Made by a program: the position numbers and the translations under genes
The notes under the pieces: generated by a model
Told to the model about the DNA's origin: nothing
What the model saw: the letters and a program-made list of their open reading frames with translations, nothing else
Database searches by the model: none
Shown here: positions 21,406 to 34,040 of the stretch, one piece after another
How the letters are laid out: the number at the start of each line of letters is the position of its first letter
Position numbering within the stretch: position 1 is the stretch's first letter
NCBI RefSeq assembly: GCF_024323335.1
Contig: NC_066581.1
Coordinates: forward strand, 293,952,536-294,016,535
Direction of reading: 5' to 3'
DNA: 64,000 nt
Origin: Lathyrus oleraceus
Lineage: Eukaryota; Streptophyta; Magnoliopsida; Fabales; Fabaceae

Positions 21406-23360
21406 ATTTTTTTTTATTGAGAGGAGGACATAAGTCCAAGAAGAAAATTACACGGGTACTAACCGTGGGGTGAGGAGCCCTAACAAGTCACTTTCTAACA
21501 AGTGAGATATACAAGAAGGACAACACTCAAAAATACAATTCTCTTGAGTGAGATAATCCCTTTCTAGCAAGAGCATCAGTGCACAAGTTAGTTTTACGAT
21601 AAATATGTGTAACTCTAATCTTCCTATAAAGGAGGTAATATCTGATCTTAGGGATTAATTTCCTATTTCAGAAGATGTTGCTTGTGTTGTTTTTATTGAT
21701 ATCTTTTACCACTTGCTAAGCATCTAAATTAACATCAATGCGTGTGAATTCCATCTCTATAGCAAGCTTCAGGCTTTCATAGACTCCCCATGGTTATGAT
21801 TGGTTATGATGTATAGTTGTCACAAATTCCAATATATTTAGAAAATCCTCTTAACCATTCTCCGTCATTCCCTCGAATGATATCACCACAACTCGCATTA
21901 TCATGTTTATCTCTAGCACAATCAGTGTTCAACTCCACTCTCCCCATTGTAGATGCATCCCACTTGATTAATTTTAACTCCCTATAGTGATCTTTATTTG
22001 TGTCCGTCGCCGCTTCCGCTTTTTTATAATCATGCACAAACATATTAATATGAGCTTGCGTCTGTCGCCGTTTCCCGCTTCCGCTTTTTAATAATCATGC
22101 ACAAACATATTAATATGAGCCCCATGTTTTATAGTCTAGAATAGTTTTCTTCATGCAATTATTTGTTGTACTAAACGCATAGATTATGACAAGCATTTGC
22201 CCAAAACACTTATCATGTCACCCTATATTATTAGGCAAATTACTATAAATCCAATGCTTTAGGTCACATGCAAAAAAAAAGAAACTCTCATCTAGTGTGA
22301 ACCGCTGCAATCCAGAGCGCCATAGCACGCGGATAATCCCAGAGAACATGTAAGGTATCATCTTCCACATCCCTACATAAAGAGCACATCACACTCCCAA
22401 TACCAAAACGAAATTTCTTGACGTTGGTAATAAAGCCATCATGCATGAGCAACCAAAGAAAAGTCCGCGTGCGCTGATTGGCATGCAATCTCCAGACATC
22501 ATGCCAAACATCATCATCCATTGGCATATTATAATCATCTAGCATGCTGTACATAGTGTTCACCGAAATTTTGTTGCAATGCTTTCCAGTACCAACAATT
22601 TCATCCGGTCTGACATCAACTGAAGGAGGTAACATGCTAGCAATCCTACAACGAATATCCTCCGGCAACCACGAATCAAGCGAATCCCAATCTCCATCTC
22701 CATTCTCCATTCTCCTTCACCAAGTCACTCACTCTTGCTGCATGGAGCTGCATGGGGATCGAAATTCCCAAGTCTGCAATCTTAATATTCTGAGCTAGCC
22801 AACAATCATTCCAAGCATCGACGCTAACTCCATTACCAACATACCACCAGCAGTTTTTGAAAACTCTTGGCCAAAATTTCACCATGAATTTCAAGAAACT
22901 TGAGTATGCATTTCTTACACTCATGCTGCGGCAATCATGATGTCTTCCATATTTCTCCCAAACTACTTGTTGTCACAGTTCGTCATCACCATTATGGAGT
23001 TTCCATCCAAGCTTCGACAAACAGACTTCATTCATGACTTCGAGGTTACACAATCCAAGCCCTTCCTCCTTTTTAGGTCTTGTAATTGTACTCCACTTCA
23101 CGACATGATATTTCCTCTTGTTCTCAGTCTCCCCCCAAATAAAACGTCGTTGAATCTTATTGGTTTTGTTGATGCAGGACTTAGGAACCATAATAGTCAT
23201 GATTGGGTAAATAGGAAGAGCTTCTATCACACTTTTAGCCAGAGTAATTCTTCCTATGAAAGCAAGTCGATTGTCTTTCCACGTTGCCAATTTTGAGTTA
23301 ACTTGGTCTATTATGTATGTACTGATAATCACTTCTTCTAGGCGCCTTCCCTGTTAGAGG

Positions 23361-25336
23361 TGTAACACCCTTCTAAAATACCCCAAATATTTAATTAAAA
23401 TAGCATTATATCAATCAGAGTAATTATGCAATTAAGGGTGTCACACAATCATTTCACACCATTCACCATAATAACTGTCATGCTCTTTTATTAATTCAAA
23501 ACATAAAGCATTTGCACAATACGCAGCGGATAGAAATCAAATCAATCATTGCAAAACATGTAACACATTACATGTAAAATTATTCAACAAGGTAAAACAT
23601 CCCGTCCCGATGTTACATCTATCAGAGCATGACCCACTAAGGAGACTGCACTAGACTCCAAGCACTAGCTTCTACTCAATCACTGCTCGTTACCTGAAAA
23701 ATAGTTGTAAGGGTGAGTTCCTCAATCGATATAAAAAGCATTATAGAATATCATGAAATGCTAAGTAAATAACACGTTAATCACCCTAATCATATCACAC
23801 ATTCAGTAACGGCACATCAACTCAATTATCATACTCAATACCAACACAATTCATACTCATACTCAACGCCAACACAAATACACGTATAATATTGGAATAC
23901 ATCCATTCATATTATACGCCATACATACATTATGCAATGAGACTCCATGCATGCGGTACCGACTATTCGTGAACATATAGTTCACCTCACCGATCAAATC
24001 CAGATACGGCTACCAAGCCCACTAGTCTCACTCATTTGAGACCTAGTGACTCACTCACTAATTCCTCACCACGGGAATTAGCTACCACCCCAAGGGCCAT
24101 GCTATGCACGCTAATTCACCTAGCATGCAAACATCAACAACAGTCCATAATGACTAACTCACTAATTCCTCACCATGGGAATTAGCTACCACCATAAAGG
24201 CCACAATATGCATGCTAAATCACCTAGCAATGCAGAATCATCAACAATAATCCACAATGGACATATGCTCACACTCTAAGCCATAAACAGTCCATTCACA
24301 ATTGCATACATAACATATACATTCACAGCATTATGCATACCATCATACATTCATCAACACACGTATCAAAACAATCATATCATGTCAAATAATTAATCAC
24401 AGTATTAGCACACTCCACCAATACCTATACTGCTCAAAACAGCGGGAATTAATCCCTATTACATCATACGCCAATATAGGCCAAACACCAATTATGCACA
24501 CATTATTCAAATATTAATTTTTCCCTTTTCCAACAGTGTTAACCGGTTAACGTCCTGGGTTAACCGGTTAACGCAACACAGAACACGCTTTCTGGCAAAA
24601 CTCAACAGTGTTAACCGGTTAACGCCCTGGGTTAACCGGTTAACGCAGACAGAACAGCAATTTCTCAGAAATCACAACAGTGTTAACCGGTTAACGCCCT
24701 GGGTTAACCGGTTAACGCAAGCAAAACAGCAATACTTCACAATTCCTAACAGTGTTAACCGGTTAACGCAAGACAGAAAGCTGTTCCCGCGCTAACACGA
24801 AGCAGAATGCAGAATTCTCCGCATTTTCCGCCGTTGGAGGACTTCCGGACCTCCGATTCCGATTCCGTAAAAAGCTATACGTTCGGGAATTCACAACTCA
24901 CACAAATACAGATTCAATTTCAGTTTTAACATAGTTTATTCATCACAATTTTTCAGCACTCATCATCCCAATTAGGGTCAATTCAACTGCTTATCACTAC
25001 CCATTACATGTTAATCCATAATACCCGTTAAACGACGATAAACCCCCCTTACCTGAATTAATCCGGCGAATCTTTAAGCTTCAAGCTCTTCTCTTCTCCA
25101 ACCTTCTTCCTCTTGCTCTGCCTCTTTGCCCTTTTCCTCTTTTCAGCCGCTTCTCTGCTTTCACGTGAAAACTCTTTTTACCAAAAAATAGAACTCTTTT
25201 TCCTTATTTCCAACTTATATATATATTTCAATAATAATAATAATAATAATCCAATAATTCCAATTATTTAATTAAATTAATAAATATAATATTAACTTAA
25301 ATTAAATAATTATCTTATTTTTATCGGGGTGTTACA
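23361..25336. mobile_element. Solo LTR of a Tekay/Del-type chromovirus
   Basis: 1,976 bp running TGTAACACCC...GGGGTGTTACA, with a perfect 5-bp target duplication AGAGG at 23356-23360 and 25337-25341. It is homologous over most of its length to the two LTRs of the full element at 37949-45960 but is about 225 bp longer. No internal sequence remains, so it is a product of LTR-LTR recombination. It also carries an ATAATAATAATAATAATAAT run near 25230. Confidence 0.92.
24538..24767. repeat. Array of seven GTTAACCGGTTAAC palindromes
   Basis: Seven perfect 14-bp palindromes, arranged as three close pairs joined by GCCCTGG or GTCCTGG spacers plus one single copy. Pairs are separated by about 35-45 bp of A-rich sequence containing ACAGAACA or CAAAACAGC. 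Confidence 0.95.
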
Positions 25337-25676
25337 AGAGGCACACCAAGATACTTTTCCAACGAGTTTGTTTCAATGAAACCCGACATATGCACTAGCT
25401 GCTCACATTCTTAGAAAAGTAAATTCTTGTCTTTTCTTGGCTCACTTGTTCCCCAGACATGTTGCAGAACTTATGCAAGATTCTTGTCAGGCACCGCATT
25501 TGGTTTGCAGATGCCTCTCAAAAGAGGAGAAGGTCATCAACAAACATTAGATGTGAAACAGAAGGACCAAACTTGCCAGCTTTAATAAGATTCGTTCACC
25601 TTGATCCACAACATGCATGATGATATGCGACAGTTTATCAAGACATATACAAAATCTCGGACATTCATTAGGTTTA

Positions 25677-26244
25677 GAACCGTTTGATATAAATTACTTA
25701 TGATTTTAAGATTAATATTAATTAGGTTTAGTAATTTAAAAGTAAAAAAAAAACATAGGAATTTGTGTTGGTTTCAAAATGATTACCAGGTACACAAAGT
25801 TTGTACTAAAAAAATAATTTTATTTACTATTTCTCTCTTCTATTAAAAACAATTTCAAAAGTTAATAAAAATAGTTCCTTTAAAAAAAATATTTTCAACA
25901 TAAAACTCATCTTTATCTAAAGATTTCTTTTATATTTTTTCCCTATAAACATAACTAAAATTTTAAAGTAGTTTTTATAATTATCTTTTTGAACGTTTAA
26001 CTATAAGTTTGACTTTTATTGTCGATATCTAAGAAATTATGGATTTAATCTCTATTATTTTATTTAGTATTTCTCTCTTTTATTAAAAATAAGGTTTAAA
26101 TGTGCTTTTATTATTTTAAAAAAAGTTAATTTTTAATTTTTAATTTTTTTATTTTAAAATCCAATTTTTTAATCTCTAAACTTTATAAATAATTATTAAA
26201 ATAATTAATTATAAACGAATATAAATCCTTAAAAAAAATTTGTT
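25677..26244. other. AT-rich intergenic DNA
   Basis: No gene, clear repeat or element boundary seen. Long A and T runs dominate. Confidence 0.5.
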
Positions 26245-27447
26245 GGGTCTAGACCCAATTCATTGTCAGTTCATTTCAACTCACAAATAGGCATTACAAA
26301 TTGTTTAAATAAACTGTATAAACAATGAATAAAACTCTAAAAATAATGTGGGACTAACTCTGTTTTCATTCTGCTTTTTAACAATTCCAGAGCTGATTAT
26401 TTATTTAGTAGTTTGTCTTTGCCATTATTTTTCAGTTATGCATAGTCTCCATGTAATGTAAGTGACTCCCCAAAATTAAAATGTGATTTTTCTAAAATCT
26501 TGAGACCCAGGCTTTGGTTATCACTCAACTAGGATTATTAACTAAGTATTCGTGCACTGATTACTTCTATTCCGTGTTCATTTGTTTCTTTTTTGCTTCC
26601 ACTACTCATTGACGCGTGTTTCTTGTGATTTATTAATGAAGGCATTGTGTATCATTAACATTAACCAGATTGCAATCTAGTCTAGAATACACTGAGATTT
26701 TTTAGACTGAGTTTGTCTAAGAATACATTGAGATTTTTTAGGTTGAGTTTGTCTATTTTGAATGGACTATTTTGTACTAAAAATGTTAATGACTACAATA
26801 GTTTTTAGTGAATTACCAATTGTTGGCATGGCAATTTAGTGTCTAAAACTAATGAAACTTTAAAATCGTTCATTAAAAGTGAGAATCTTTGATCACGTTA
26901 GTTCTTTTAGGTCAGTATATTTAGTGTCTAAAGTTGTTTTGGAAAGAATAATGTAATTTCAATTTCATATGGTTTTGAAGTTTTGTTAATTTCAGGGGTT
27001 AAATTGACTAGATTACAGATTTACTCACTCTTTCTTTTGTATATCAACTAATCTATTTATACAAAGTACTCAACATCATGCAAATCAAGGTGTTAGACTT
27101 TCTTTGATATGAACCCTCTTCATTAGCTGCAAGTTTTAGAGTTTGATATGCATCCAGGAACTACACCAACATTAGTCAAACTTGCAATTATCCTGCAATC
27201 AGAGTGATTAGATACATTCTTTGTCAAGGTACTCAATGATGAGATAGTTTATCTTTACTGAGGTTTGTTCCTGCATAAGTTAAAATGATAAAGATTAGAG
27301 AAGAGAGTGAAAAAGAAGAATGAAAACAAAGTTAGTTCCACATTGGTATTTTTAGAGTTTTATTCATTGTTTATATAGCTTATTTAAACTATTAATAGTG
27401 TTTACTTCTGGGTTGAAAAAAGCTACAATGAATTTAAACTAAATCCC
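26245..27447. mobile_element. Inverted-repeat element of about 1.2 kb, no coding capacity
   Basis: 26245-26400 is matched in inverted orientation by 27300-27447: AACAATGAATAAAACTCTAA occurs near 26320 on the plus strand and near 27370 on the minus strand, with GACTAACTCTG/GAACTAACTTTG and TTTTCATTCT text alongside. The interior has no ORF of note. This suits a non-autonomous foldback or MULE-like element, but ends and target duplication are not clear. Confidence 0.45.
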
Positions 27448-27459
27448 AGATACGAAATA

Positions 27460-28302
27460 CGAATGCGAATGAGTTTGAATGGGTTGATTCTTGGACCCGT
27501 ACATGATTGGGTTGGATAAAAATAAAGGTTGACTTGAGTGAGTGGATCTTGTCCAAAACCTTCAAATCCCTAAACGATCTTGAAGGAAAACCCCATATTA
27601 GTTTTCTTATTTGAAACCCTCAAATATATCAACCCAATTTACAATTCAATCAATCCTAAATTTGACGTTATCAATCCTAATTCTAGATGACACCCAAACA
27701 AAGAATGATTATGTGTAGTTTGTTTGTGTGTATGCATAAAATGAGGTTGAAGATGATGATAATGATTTGAAATCCTAGTTTCGTGTAGGTTTTCTCTAGA
27801 ATTTTGCTCTAGAACCTTAGTTGAAAAAAGATGCATGTATGAAGTATTTATATGCATGCATGTTTGGAGGCAAAAGGAGTGCAAAATATTTGAAAAAATT
27901 ATGATTTTTTGAAAAATTTCGTTACATGAGCCGACTTTGCAATTCATCAGCCGACCAGTTTGAAGCATGCACCGACCTGTGTAGGTCATGCATTGACCTG
28001 TAGAGACGACACATCAAACAAAAGTTACATACTTTAAAAATGCAGTACATGTGCCGACCTGAAAAACAAATGTGTCAACGCATAGGTTATTTTTCCCGTT
28101 AAACTTGTTTTTGATGCATTTTTGATGCATGAAACCTTTTTCAATTTATTTCCAAATGTTTTTATGCTTCCTAATGCTAAGATGCACATTGAGAATTAGA
28201 GGATATCGTCCAATATACATAAACGCTAAAGTATCTTAATTTTGACATCATTCAAAATACATCTAATGGAAAGTTGCACTCACATACTCCCCCTTTTTGA
28301 TA
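27460..28302 (-). mobile_element. LTR fragment with polypurine tract (copia-type), minus orientation
   Basis: On the minus strand, a polypurine tract (28302-28285, AAAAAGGGGGAGTA) is followed directly by TGTGAGTGCAAC, which looks like an LTR start. A minus-strand TATA-like ATATAAATAC lies near 27855. CCGACC-rich text at 27920-28000 resembles the LTR at 30381-32144. The left boundary of the LTR was not found. Confidence 0.5.
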
Positions 28303-30380
28303 ATTGAAAAACTTGAGACGATGCGTTTTGTGTCTTCATGAAGGCTCCCCTTGAATGTATGCATTCCAACTTTATGTTGTAGATGTTTCTCCCCATTTGT
28401 GAACATAAAAAGAGACAAAGCAATCCATGATAAGTATCTTATATCACAGACAAACCAATATAACACACAAAGACGTTTACAAAGATAAGATTATCAATAC
28501 CATAACACTCACATAAAATGATGTATATATGGAAAAGAATGCCTAAACATAAATAAAAGCATTCAAAGCAACAACATAACATGATTGCCATAACCTATGC
28601 CAAATAACATATACAAAAAACACGAAAGATGAATGATACAATGTAATAAAAAAACTCGAGTTGCTACAAAAGCGACACAATTACGTGACATATGCCTTTG
28701 GTGCTCCTGAAATGCTGCACACACATGTGCTATAGCAAGGCGATATATAGATTTACCACCACTCAAACAAAAAACAGAGATGTTACCATAACAATGATAC
28801 ACTACAAGCATTTCACTAACATTATAACATGTTCAAATAGCTATTTACAATGGCCAACTAATAGGCCATTCTATTATAAGTGGGGAAGCGACGATGCTAG
28901 TGGAAGTGGAGTTGGAGAACAAGATAAGACAAATGATGATGATGAGAGGTACATATAGGGGAGGATGAATAAACAACAAGTGAGGAAGAGTGATCGACTA
29001 CAACTAGTAAAACATCATTGTGAAGTTTTATCGTTTTCTTAGTATAATTATTATATGCTTTTTTGAACAATTTTAATTCATTTTGAATATGTTGTAGAAT
29101 GATTTACTTTCACCATGCACATTAGACTTGGGTGTGTGGGAAATTCGTACTAAGTACCTGGACACATCCAAGATCCCACACATTTTGATTTTGAAGATGC
29201 ATCTAGTATTATTCATTCCAATTCAAGGTTTGCATGAAATCATAAAAATACACTGAAAAACACAGGTTTTGCTGTTGTTACAGAGGTCACGCCAAACATG
29301 ATATACATTGCACCAAGCATAGTCTTATACTGAGGCGGGCTAAGCGCCATTCATCACACTTAACGCAACTTGGTCACACAGGGGGGCTAAGCGAGGATCA
29401 TAGGGCTAAGCAAGGGCATCTTTGCTAACACTCAATTATTTTATTTCCTAAAGATAGGCAAATGTTTTATGAAGGAGGTGGATGACAAAAATGATCCAAA
29501 ACTAACTCATACCTGTTTATTTTAAATTGTTTTCATGATTAAGTGTAGATTTTTCTTAAAATTTTAGGAAATTTTGAAAAAATGCTCCAAAAGGAATATT
29601 GTCTGCAGATGATTCAAACAATGATATGAGAAAGTTGAAAACACATGTAACCACCAATGAATGGTTGACTACAAAAGGTAAGAGATGAAATGGCATGAAA
29701 AAAGTTTATGTTCTTTTAAAAGGCTTTATTCATAGTTTATTCCTAAATATTTATGAAAAATAACATGATTATGAATTCTTTGCTTTACTCAAATTTTAAT
29801 TTATATACGGTTTAGAGAAAACTGTTGACATAAGTCAGGAATCGTAAATCCTACCCAAATGATAAGGGTGCAACCTCTTGTTTTTTACCAAATAATGAGA
29901 TCAGACATGCATAATAGATAAGTAGACTTTGCATTGGTCTTTATAATTATTTGACATGTTTGAAAGTCATGGAAGGGATCAAGGCATTGTTTGTATTGAC
30001 TAAAAAAGTCACTTGACCCAAAAAGCCTACCTAGTGAGGGTGAAAATCCTTTAATAAAACCTTTGTGCCATACAATGAAAAATATTTTTTTCTTTCAAAG
30101 TTACGACGCTTAGCCAAATTTGAAAAGAAAAAAAAAGTTCACTACCTTATCTTAAGGATAGGGGAGCTAGCAAAAAGTAAAAGTATTGTAAAAATGAAAG
30201 TTGGAGAGAGAAATTGAAAAAAGGATTTTTTTTTTCAAAAGAAACTCAAGTAGTACTTGTGCATGGAAAGAAAGAATTTTCTTTGACCAAAATCAAAAAG
30301 TTAAGCATACAAAAAAAGGCACCAATGAAGGGTTGTAAGAAAGTGGAAATGAAGAAAGAGAAATACGTGAACACGAAATA
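28303..30380. other. Unresolved retroelement-like debris
   Basis: No convincing gene. GGGCTAAGCG-type words recur at 29337-29420. Text at 29870-30170 (for example CTAGTGAGGGTGAAAATCC) has the feel of the 3' non-coding part of a Ty3/gypsy Athila-like element, but I cannot support that firmly. 30110-30370 is purine-rich; the frame at 30214-30426 through it is probably not coding. Confidence 0.35.
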
Positions 30381-32144
30381 TGTTAGACTATGGCACGGAT
30401 CTAGAAGGGGGGGGGGGGGTGAATAGATCCCAATTAAAAATTGAGTCGGCGCTACCAATTAAAAATTGGTTTTGAAAATTGGTTTTAAGTGCGGAAGCGG
30501 CCGAGGAAAGTATAGTCTAAAACGAACGGTTATTGAAAAACCGAATATGCGTCTAGCCTATGGATTAGTGATAATGTAGAATAAGAATCACTACACTAGT
30601 CACACTATCAATGATTTATTTCACTTGCTAGGATTCCTAGTTCTAATGATTCAAAGAGCAAACCAAACTAGATACATAACTAAGATAATTTTGGTTTAGG
30701 CAAATTATCAAACACTTGGTGTGCAAAAACACTCCAAGTGATATTTATGTTGAGTAAGTGATTTCAATTAGTCTAGTACAATATCTTATTGTACTTTGGA
30801 TTCAAAAACAGAGTTTTAACTTCTTACTCAATTAATATCAAGGTTTGATAAAAGTGCTTATACAAAAATCACTTATTTTAAGCCAAAAACAAATATGCTG
30901 AAAAATAGAGAAGACAAAGATTTGATGAGGCAGTTCCTCCGTCGTCCTCGCTTCGGGGTACGTCTGCCCTCAATTCTAAAACTAGAATTGAGATTGCTTT
31001 AATAGATATCACCTGTTGAGTATAACAGTTTATACAAGGATTGACAAACAAATATACAACAGAATTCTCAAGACGTTGAATGTTGCTTCCACTCCTTGTT
31101 CCTTGATTCAAGGTGAATCAAGTCCTTCGATTGTTGTTGATAGACCTCCGATTCCATCCCCTTTGTTGAATAACTCTCAGTTCTTCAAACCCTCGGCCCA
31201 ACTGATCTCAACTACAACAAATCGAACCCGAAATCTTCCCTTCAATATCACTGAATCCGCTACTAGATTGATGAAGACTTCCTCTTCTCAATCACCTTCG
31301 CTCAGTTGAAAATTGATGAAGAAATCGTCCAAAAACCCCCAAAATCAAACCAATCTTGGAGGACAAAACCCTAAAGGTTTTATTCAAGAAAAAACCTGTC
31401 GCAAGCTTCAACCCGAACCGGATTCCCCAATCTCGGCTTCGAACGTTATCACCTTTAACCAATCACAAAGCACTTCAAAAATGGTTGTGTGTAATTGATG
31501 TGTCGTGAGATGTTGAAGATGAAGATGAAGAATCTTGGACACCTATTTCACTTTTTCTTGTTCTTTGTACACTTGAATCAATTTGTCAAATGTGATTTTT
31601 TGATACAAGTAACTAAAACTACTATATAGTAACAAGTCAACCAACCCACTTAACATCTTTTCAAACAAGGTGGGAATTTCTTAAAAACTGTATTTGCGCA
31701 TGAACGGTCGACCATAGCAAGTCTATGCGTCGACACATAGCCTGCAGTTTTGGACAATCTGAAAAACACATCAGTATGCGTCGACCATAGGTCGGCGTGC
31801 GCTGACCCGTGGTTCATGCGCCGACCCTGCGGTCGACTCAAGCCTTCGTGCGCTGACCCGTGAGGAAATGCACTATGTTATACGCCGACCCTGCGGTCGA
31901 CTCAAACCCTGCAAATCTGCAAAAATTCAGATTTTTGTGGTTTTCATGCATTTTGTCATGACCATATTTTATCCACATATGTTGTATGAAATATAACAGT
32001 TTAGATGAGCATAGAAAATGATATGATAGGTGATATGTTGCATTTGTTTTGTAGAGGTGGAATCGACAATGCCGATTCATCCATGATGGTAATTTGTCAT
32101 CATCGAAACCTATGACGTATGTTGTATGACAGTTTGCCCTTACA
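30381..32144 (-). mobile_element. 3' LTR of a copia-type (Maximus/SIRE-like) element, minus orientation
   Basis: 1,764 bp bounded by TGTTAGACTATGG on the left and GCCCTTACA on the right, so TG...CA in both readings. On the minus strand it directly follows a polypurine tract at 32162-32145. A minus-strand TATA-like CTATATAGT lies near 31620. It contains a G13-14 run at about 30406-30419 with GTGAATAGATCC, a feature of several legume copia LTRs, and many GTCGACC words at 31700-31900. The matching 5' LTR is not in the window. Confidence 0.7.
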
Positions 32145-32162
32145 TACTCCCCCTTTTTGATG
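32145..32162 (-). promoter_or_regulatory. Polypurine tract of the copia-type element
   Basis: TACTCCCCCTTTTTGATG on the plus strand reads as CATCAAAAAGGGGGAGTA on the minus, adjoining the LTR. More CTCCCCCTTT blocks occur at 32212 and 32302. Confidence 0.7.
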
Positions 32163-32519
32163 ATGACAATCTGTGTGAAACCAAAGAAAAACAACATGCA
32201 ATATTTACACACACTCCCCCTTTCTTTTGTAATCTAAGGCTGTTTGCAAAACAAACTGTTAATTGTTGTGAATATCTTGGCTTGGTTTTGGTACATGCTC
32301 TTCTCCCCCTTTGACAACATCAAAAAGAGAAAAAGAACTATTATTCAACATAACATGATATTCAACAGGAGATAACGAATCATATAACAATACCACACCA
32401 AACATTATTACTGAACAAATTGAAAATGAGATAACATTAAACTAGATTAACAAACAAGCATAATAGATAATAAGTTCAGTCAAACAACAAAAGTACAGAT
32501 GCACATGCAGTTTTATGCC

Positions 32520-33940
32520 CTAATAGCCTCGTCCTCGACCGTAACAAGCATCCGGGTTTCTGTAAGGATCTGCCAAAGAAGTCATTTGGTCAGTAACATT
32601 ACTTAGATACTCGAGCCTCTCATTTTGTGCTTGAAGCTGACTGCTTATATGAGCATAGCGCTCATCCTGAGTTTGTATGAAAGATTGTTGAGCCAGTTGC
32701 ATATCTCGCATCATTACTAAAAGTTCAGAAGAATTTTCTTGCTGCGGAGGAGACGGTGGAGATTCTTCAGCACCATATTGATACGGCTGATAGAATTGGC
32801 GTTGTGTTGACCAGCTCTTATATTTCCATTCACCCTAGCCACCATGGTTGGTGGCATCTTCTTCAGTTGAATAGGTATTCTGAACCCAAGCGGTGTTTGT
32901 GTAGTCGTGTGTGTCTTCTTGTGGAGGACTATCATGCTGCTCGAATGCTTGTCCTGCTCCTTCTTCTTCGTTTTCCTCTTGGTCTTCTTCTTCACTTTCA
33001 TCACTTTCATCAGACTCTTCAACAATCCTAGGAATATACCCCCTACGAACAAATTTGTATGCTTTCCGCTCATCACACAAAAGTATCCCATCATAGAGAA
33101 GATTTTTGGGCTGAATTCTTTATCTGAGGAAATGGAGGTATAAGGAAAGGACGGATAATCAACGTCGGCTGCAGTAAGAACCTCTTGAATGAAAGATCCA
33201 TAGGTAAGAGCAGTGCCTCATCCGGAGTCTAGTAAACTGAACATCCTACTAGCAATGTAGTAGGGCCAGTTTATTTTACGCTGATTTTTCAGGATATATA
33301 TGAGATGAACCTCAGCCTGTTCAACTCGGGAAAGGCCACCCTTCTTAGGCCGCAGGATGCACGCCACAATCCATTGGAGAATGCGCTCACCCGTTTTCAG
33401 CTTACCGGCAATGACAGTTCGTGGGAACGCATCACTATTCATAATGTGGTCTGGGTAGGGTCGTTTCAGCATAGGGTTCAAAGCGCTCTTAAACTCATAT
33501 CCTTCTATTGTGTGAGAATCAGTTACCTCAGGAGGAGGATTTTCATCATCAGCCAATGTCAGATCAAAATATTTATTCCAAACATCAGACTTGAAGGATA
33601 CCTTTTGTGTGCCGATCTTGGAGTGAAAATTTTGACCACGAAATTTGTCATGAAGGCAAGTGTAGAACACACGGACCAGGTCTTCGCTATATTTGGCATT
33701 GCATTCCAGGAATTTAACAATACCGTGATACTGTAGCAGAGACATGATGTTTCTGAGATGCATGCGTTCTGCTGTGAGTTTATAGAAGGCATGTTGCCTC
33801 ACAACTCCTCTTTGACCAATGTCTTTGTTGAAGGTGTCGACAAGAGCCGGTGGAACTAATGAGACAACGGTAATGGGTAAGGAGGCAGAGGATGATCCCC
33901 TTGATCTCTTACCGGTAGGTCTGCGGGATGAGGAAGCCAT
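32520..33940 (-). pseudogene. Env-position ORF of a copia-type element ('putative plant transposon protein' type)
   Basis: Starts at 33940 (MASSSRRPTGKRSRGSSSA) and runs 240 codons to TGA at 33218; the same protein continues past the stop (TALTYGSFIQEVL), shifts frame near 33100, passes an acidic Glu-rich stretch (33010-32930) and a TAG near 32836, and ends at 32520 in a DACYGRGRGY tail. The text resembles proteins annotated in plants as putative plant transposon proteins; its place just before a polypurine tract and LTR is where SIRE/Maximus elements have an env-like third ORF. It has a minus-strand TATA box and leader just upstream. Function unknown. Intact coding is lost. Confidence 0.6.
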
Positions 33941-34027
33941 GGGTAATGATTTTGAAGCTTTTTAGAAAGGTAGAGAGTGAAGTTTGGTGTAAGAGTTTGA
34001 GAGTGATTTGCAAGAAGGAGGTTTGCC

Positions 34028-34038
34028 CTTTTTATAGA
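34028..34038 (-). promoter_or_regulatory. TATA box upstream of the env-position ORF
   Basis: On the minus strand CTATAAAAAGG lies about 90 bp before the ATG at 33940, followed by a CA/CT-rich leader. This implies that the ORF is expressed from its own promoter and not from the LTR. Confidence 0.5.
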
Positions 34039-34040
34039 TG

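Larger units (their letters stand above)
21406..25676 (-). mobile_element. LINE (non-LTR retrotransposon), 5'-truncated, split by a solo LTR
   Basis: Read right to left. 25676-25342 carries reverse transcriptase fragments, including a LDKLSHII block and MFVDDLL-type catalytic text (frames broken); the solo LTR 23361-25336 interrupts; then 23332-22973 is the RT thumb/connection (WKDNRLAFIGRITLAKSVIE, RRFIWGE), 22924-22288 covers VGNGVSVDAWNDCWL and the zf-RVT domain (ISVNTMYSMLD, NQRTRTFLWLLMHD, CSLCRDVEDDTLHVLWDYP), and 22043-21440 is an RNase H region (ELNTDCARDKH). A poly(A) tail appears as T9 at 21408-21416 on the plus strand. It stops abruptly inside the RT, as expected for a 5'-truncated insertion. 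Several frameshifts and stops make it inactive. Confidence 0.85.

Noticed and set aside
22937..23296. 119-codon plus-strand ORF
   Set aside because: Antisense to the LINE reverse transcriptase thumb region.
24538..24767. Regularly spaced repeats as a possible CRISPR array or satellite
   Set aside because: The unit is a short palindrome with a constant linker inside a bounded LTR in plant DNA; there are no unique spacers and no cas genes.
27639..27989. 116-codon minus-strand ORF
   Set aside because: Lies in an LTR region near a TATA-like word; composition is not protein-like.
30214..30426. Lys-rich 70-codon ORF
   Set aside because: Purine-rich low-complexity DNA that ends in the G-run of an LTR; no domain.
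33305..33736. 143-codon plus-strand ORF
   Set aside because: Antisense to the env-position ORF, whose text and promoter are more convincing.
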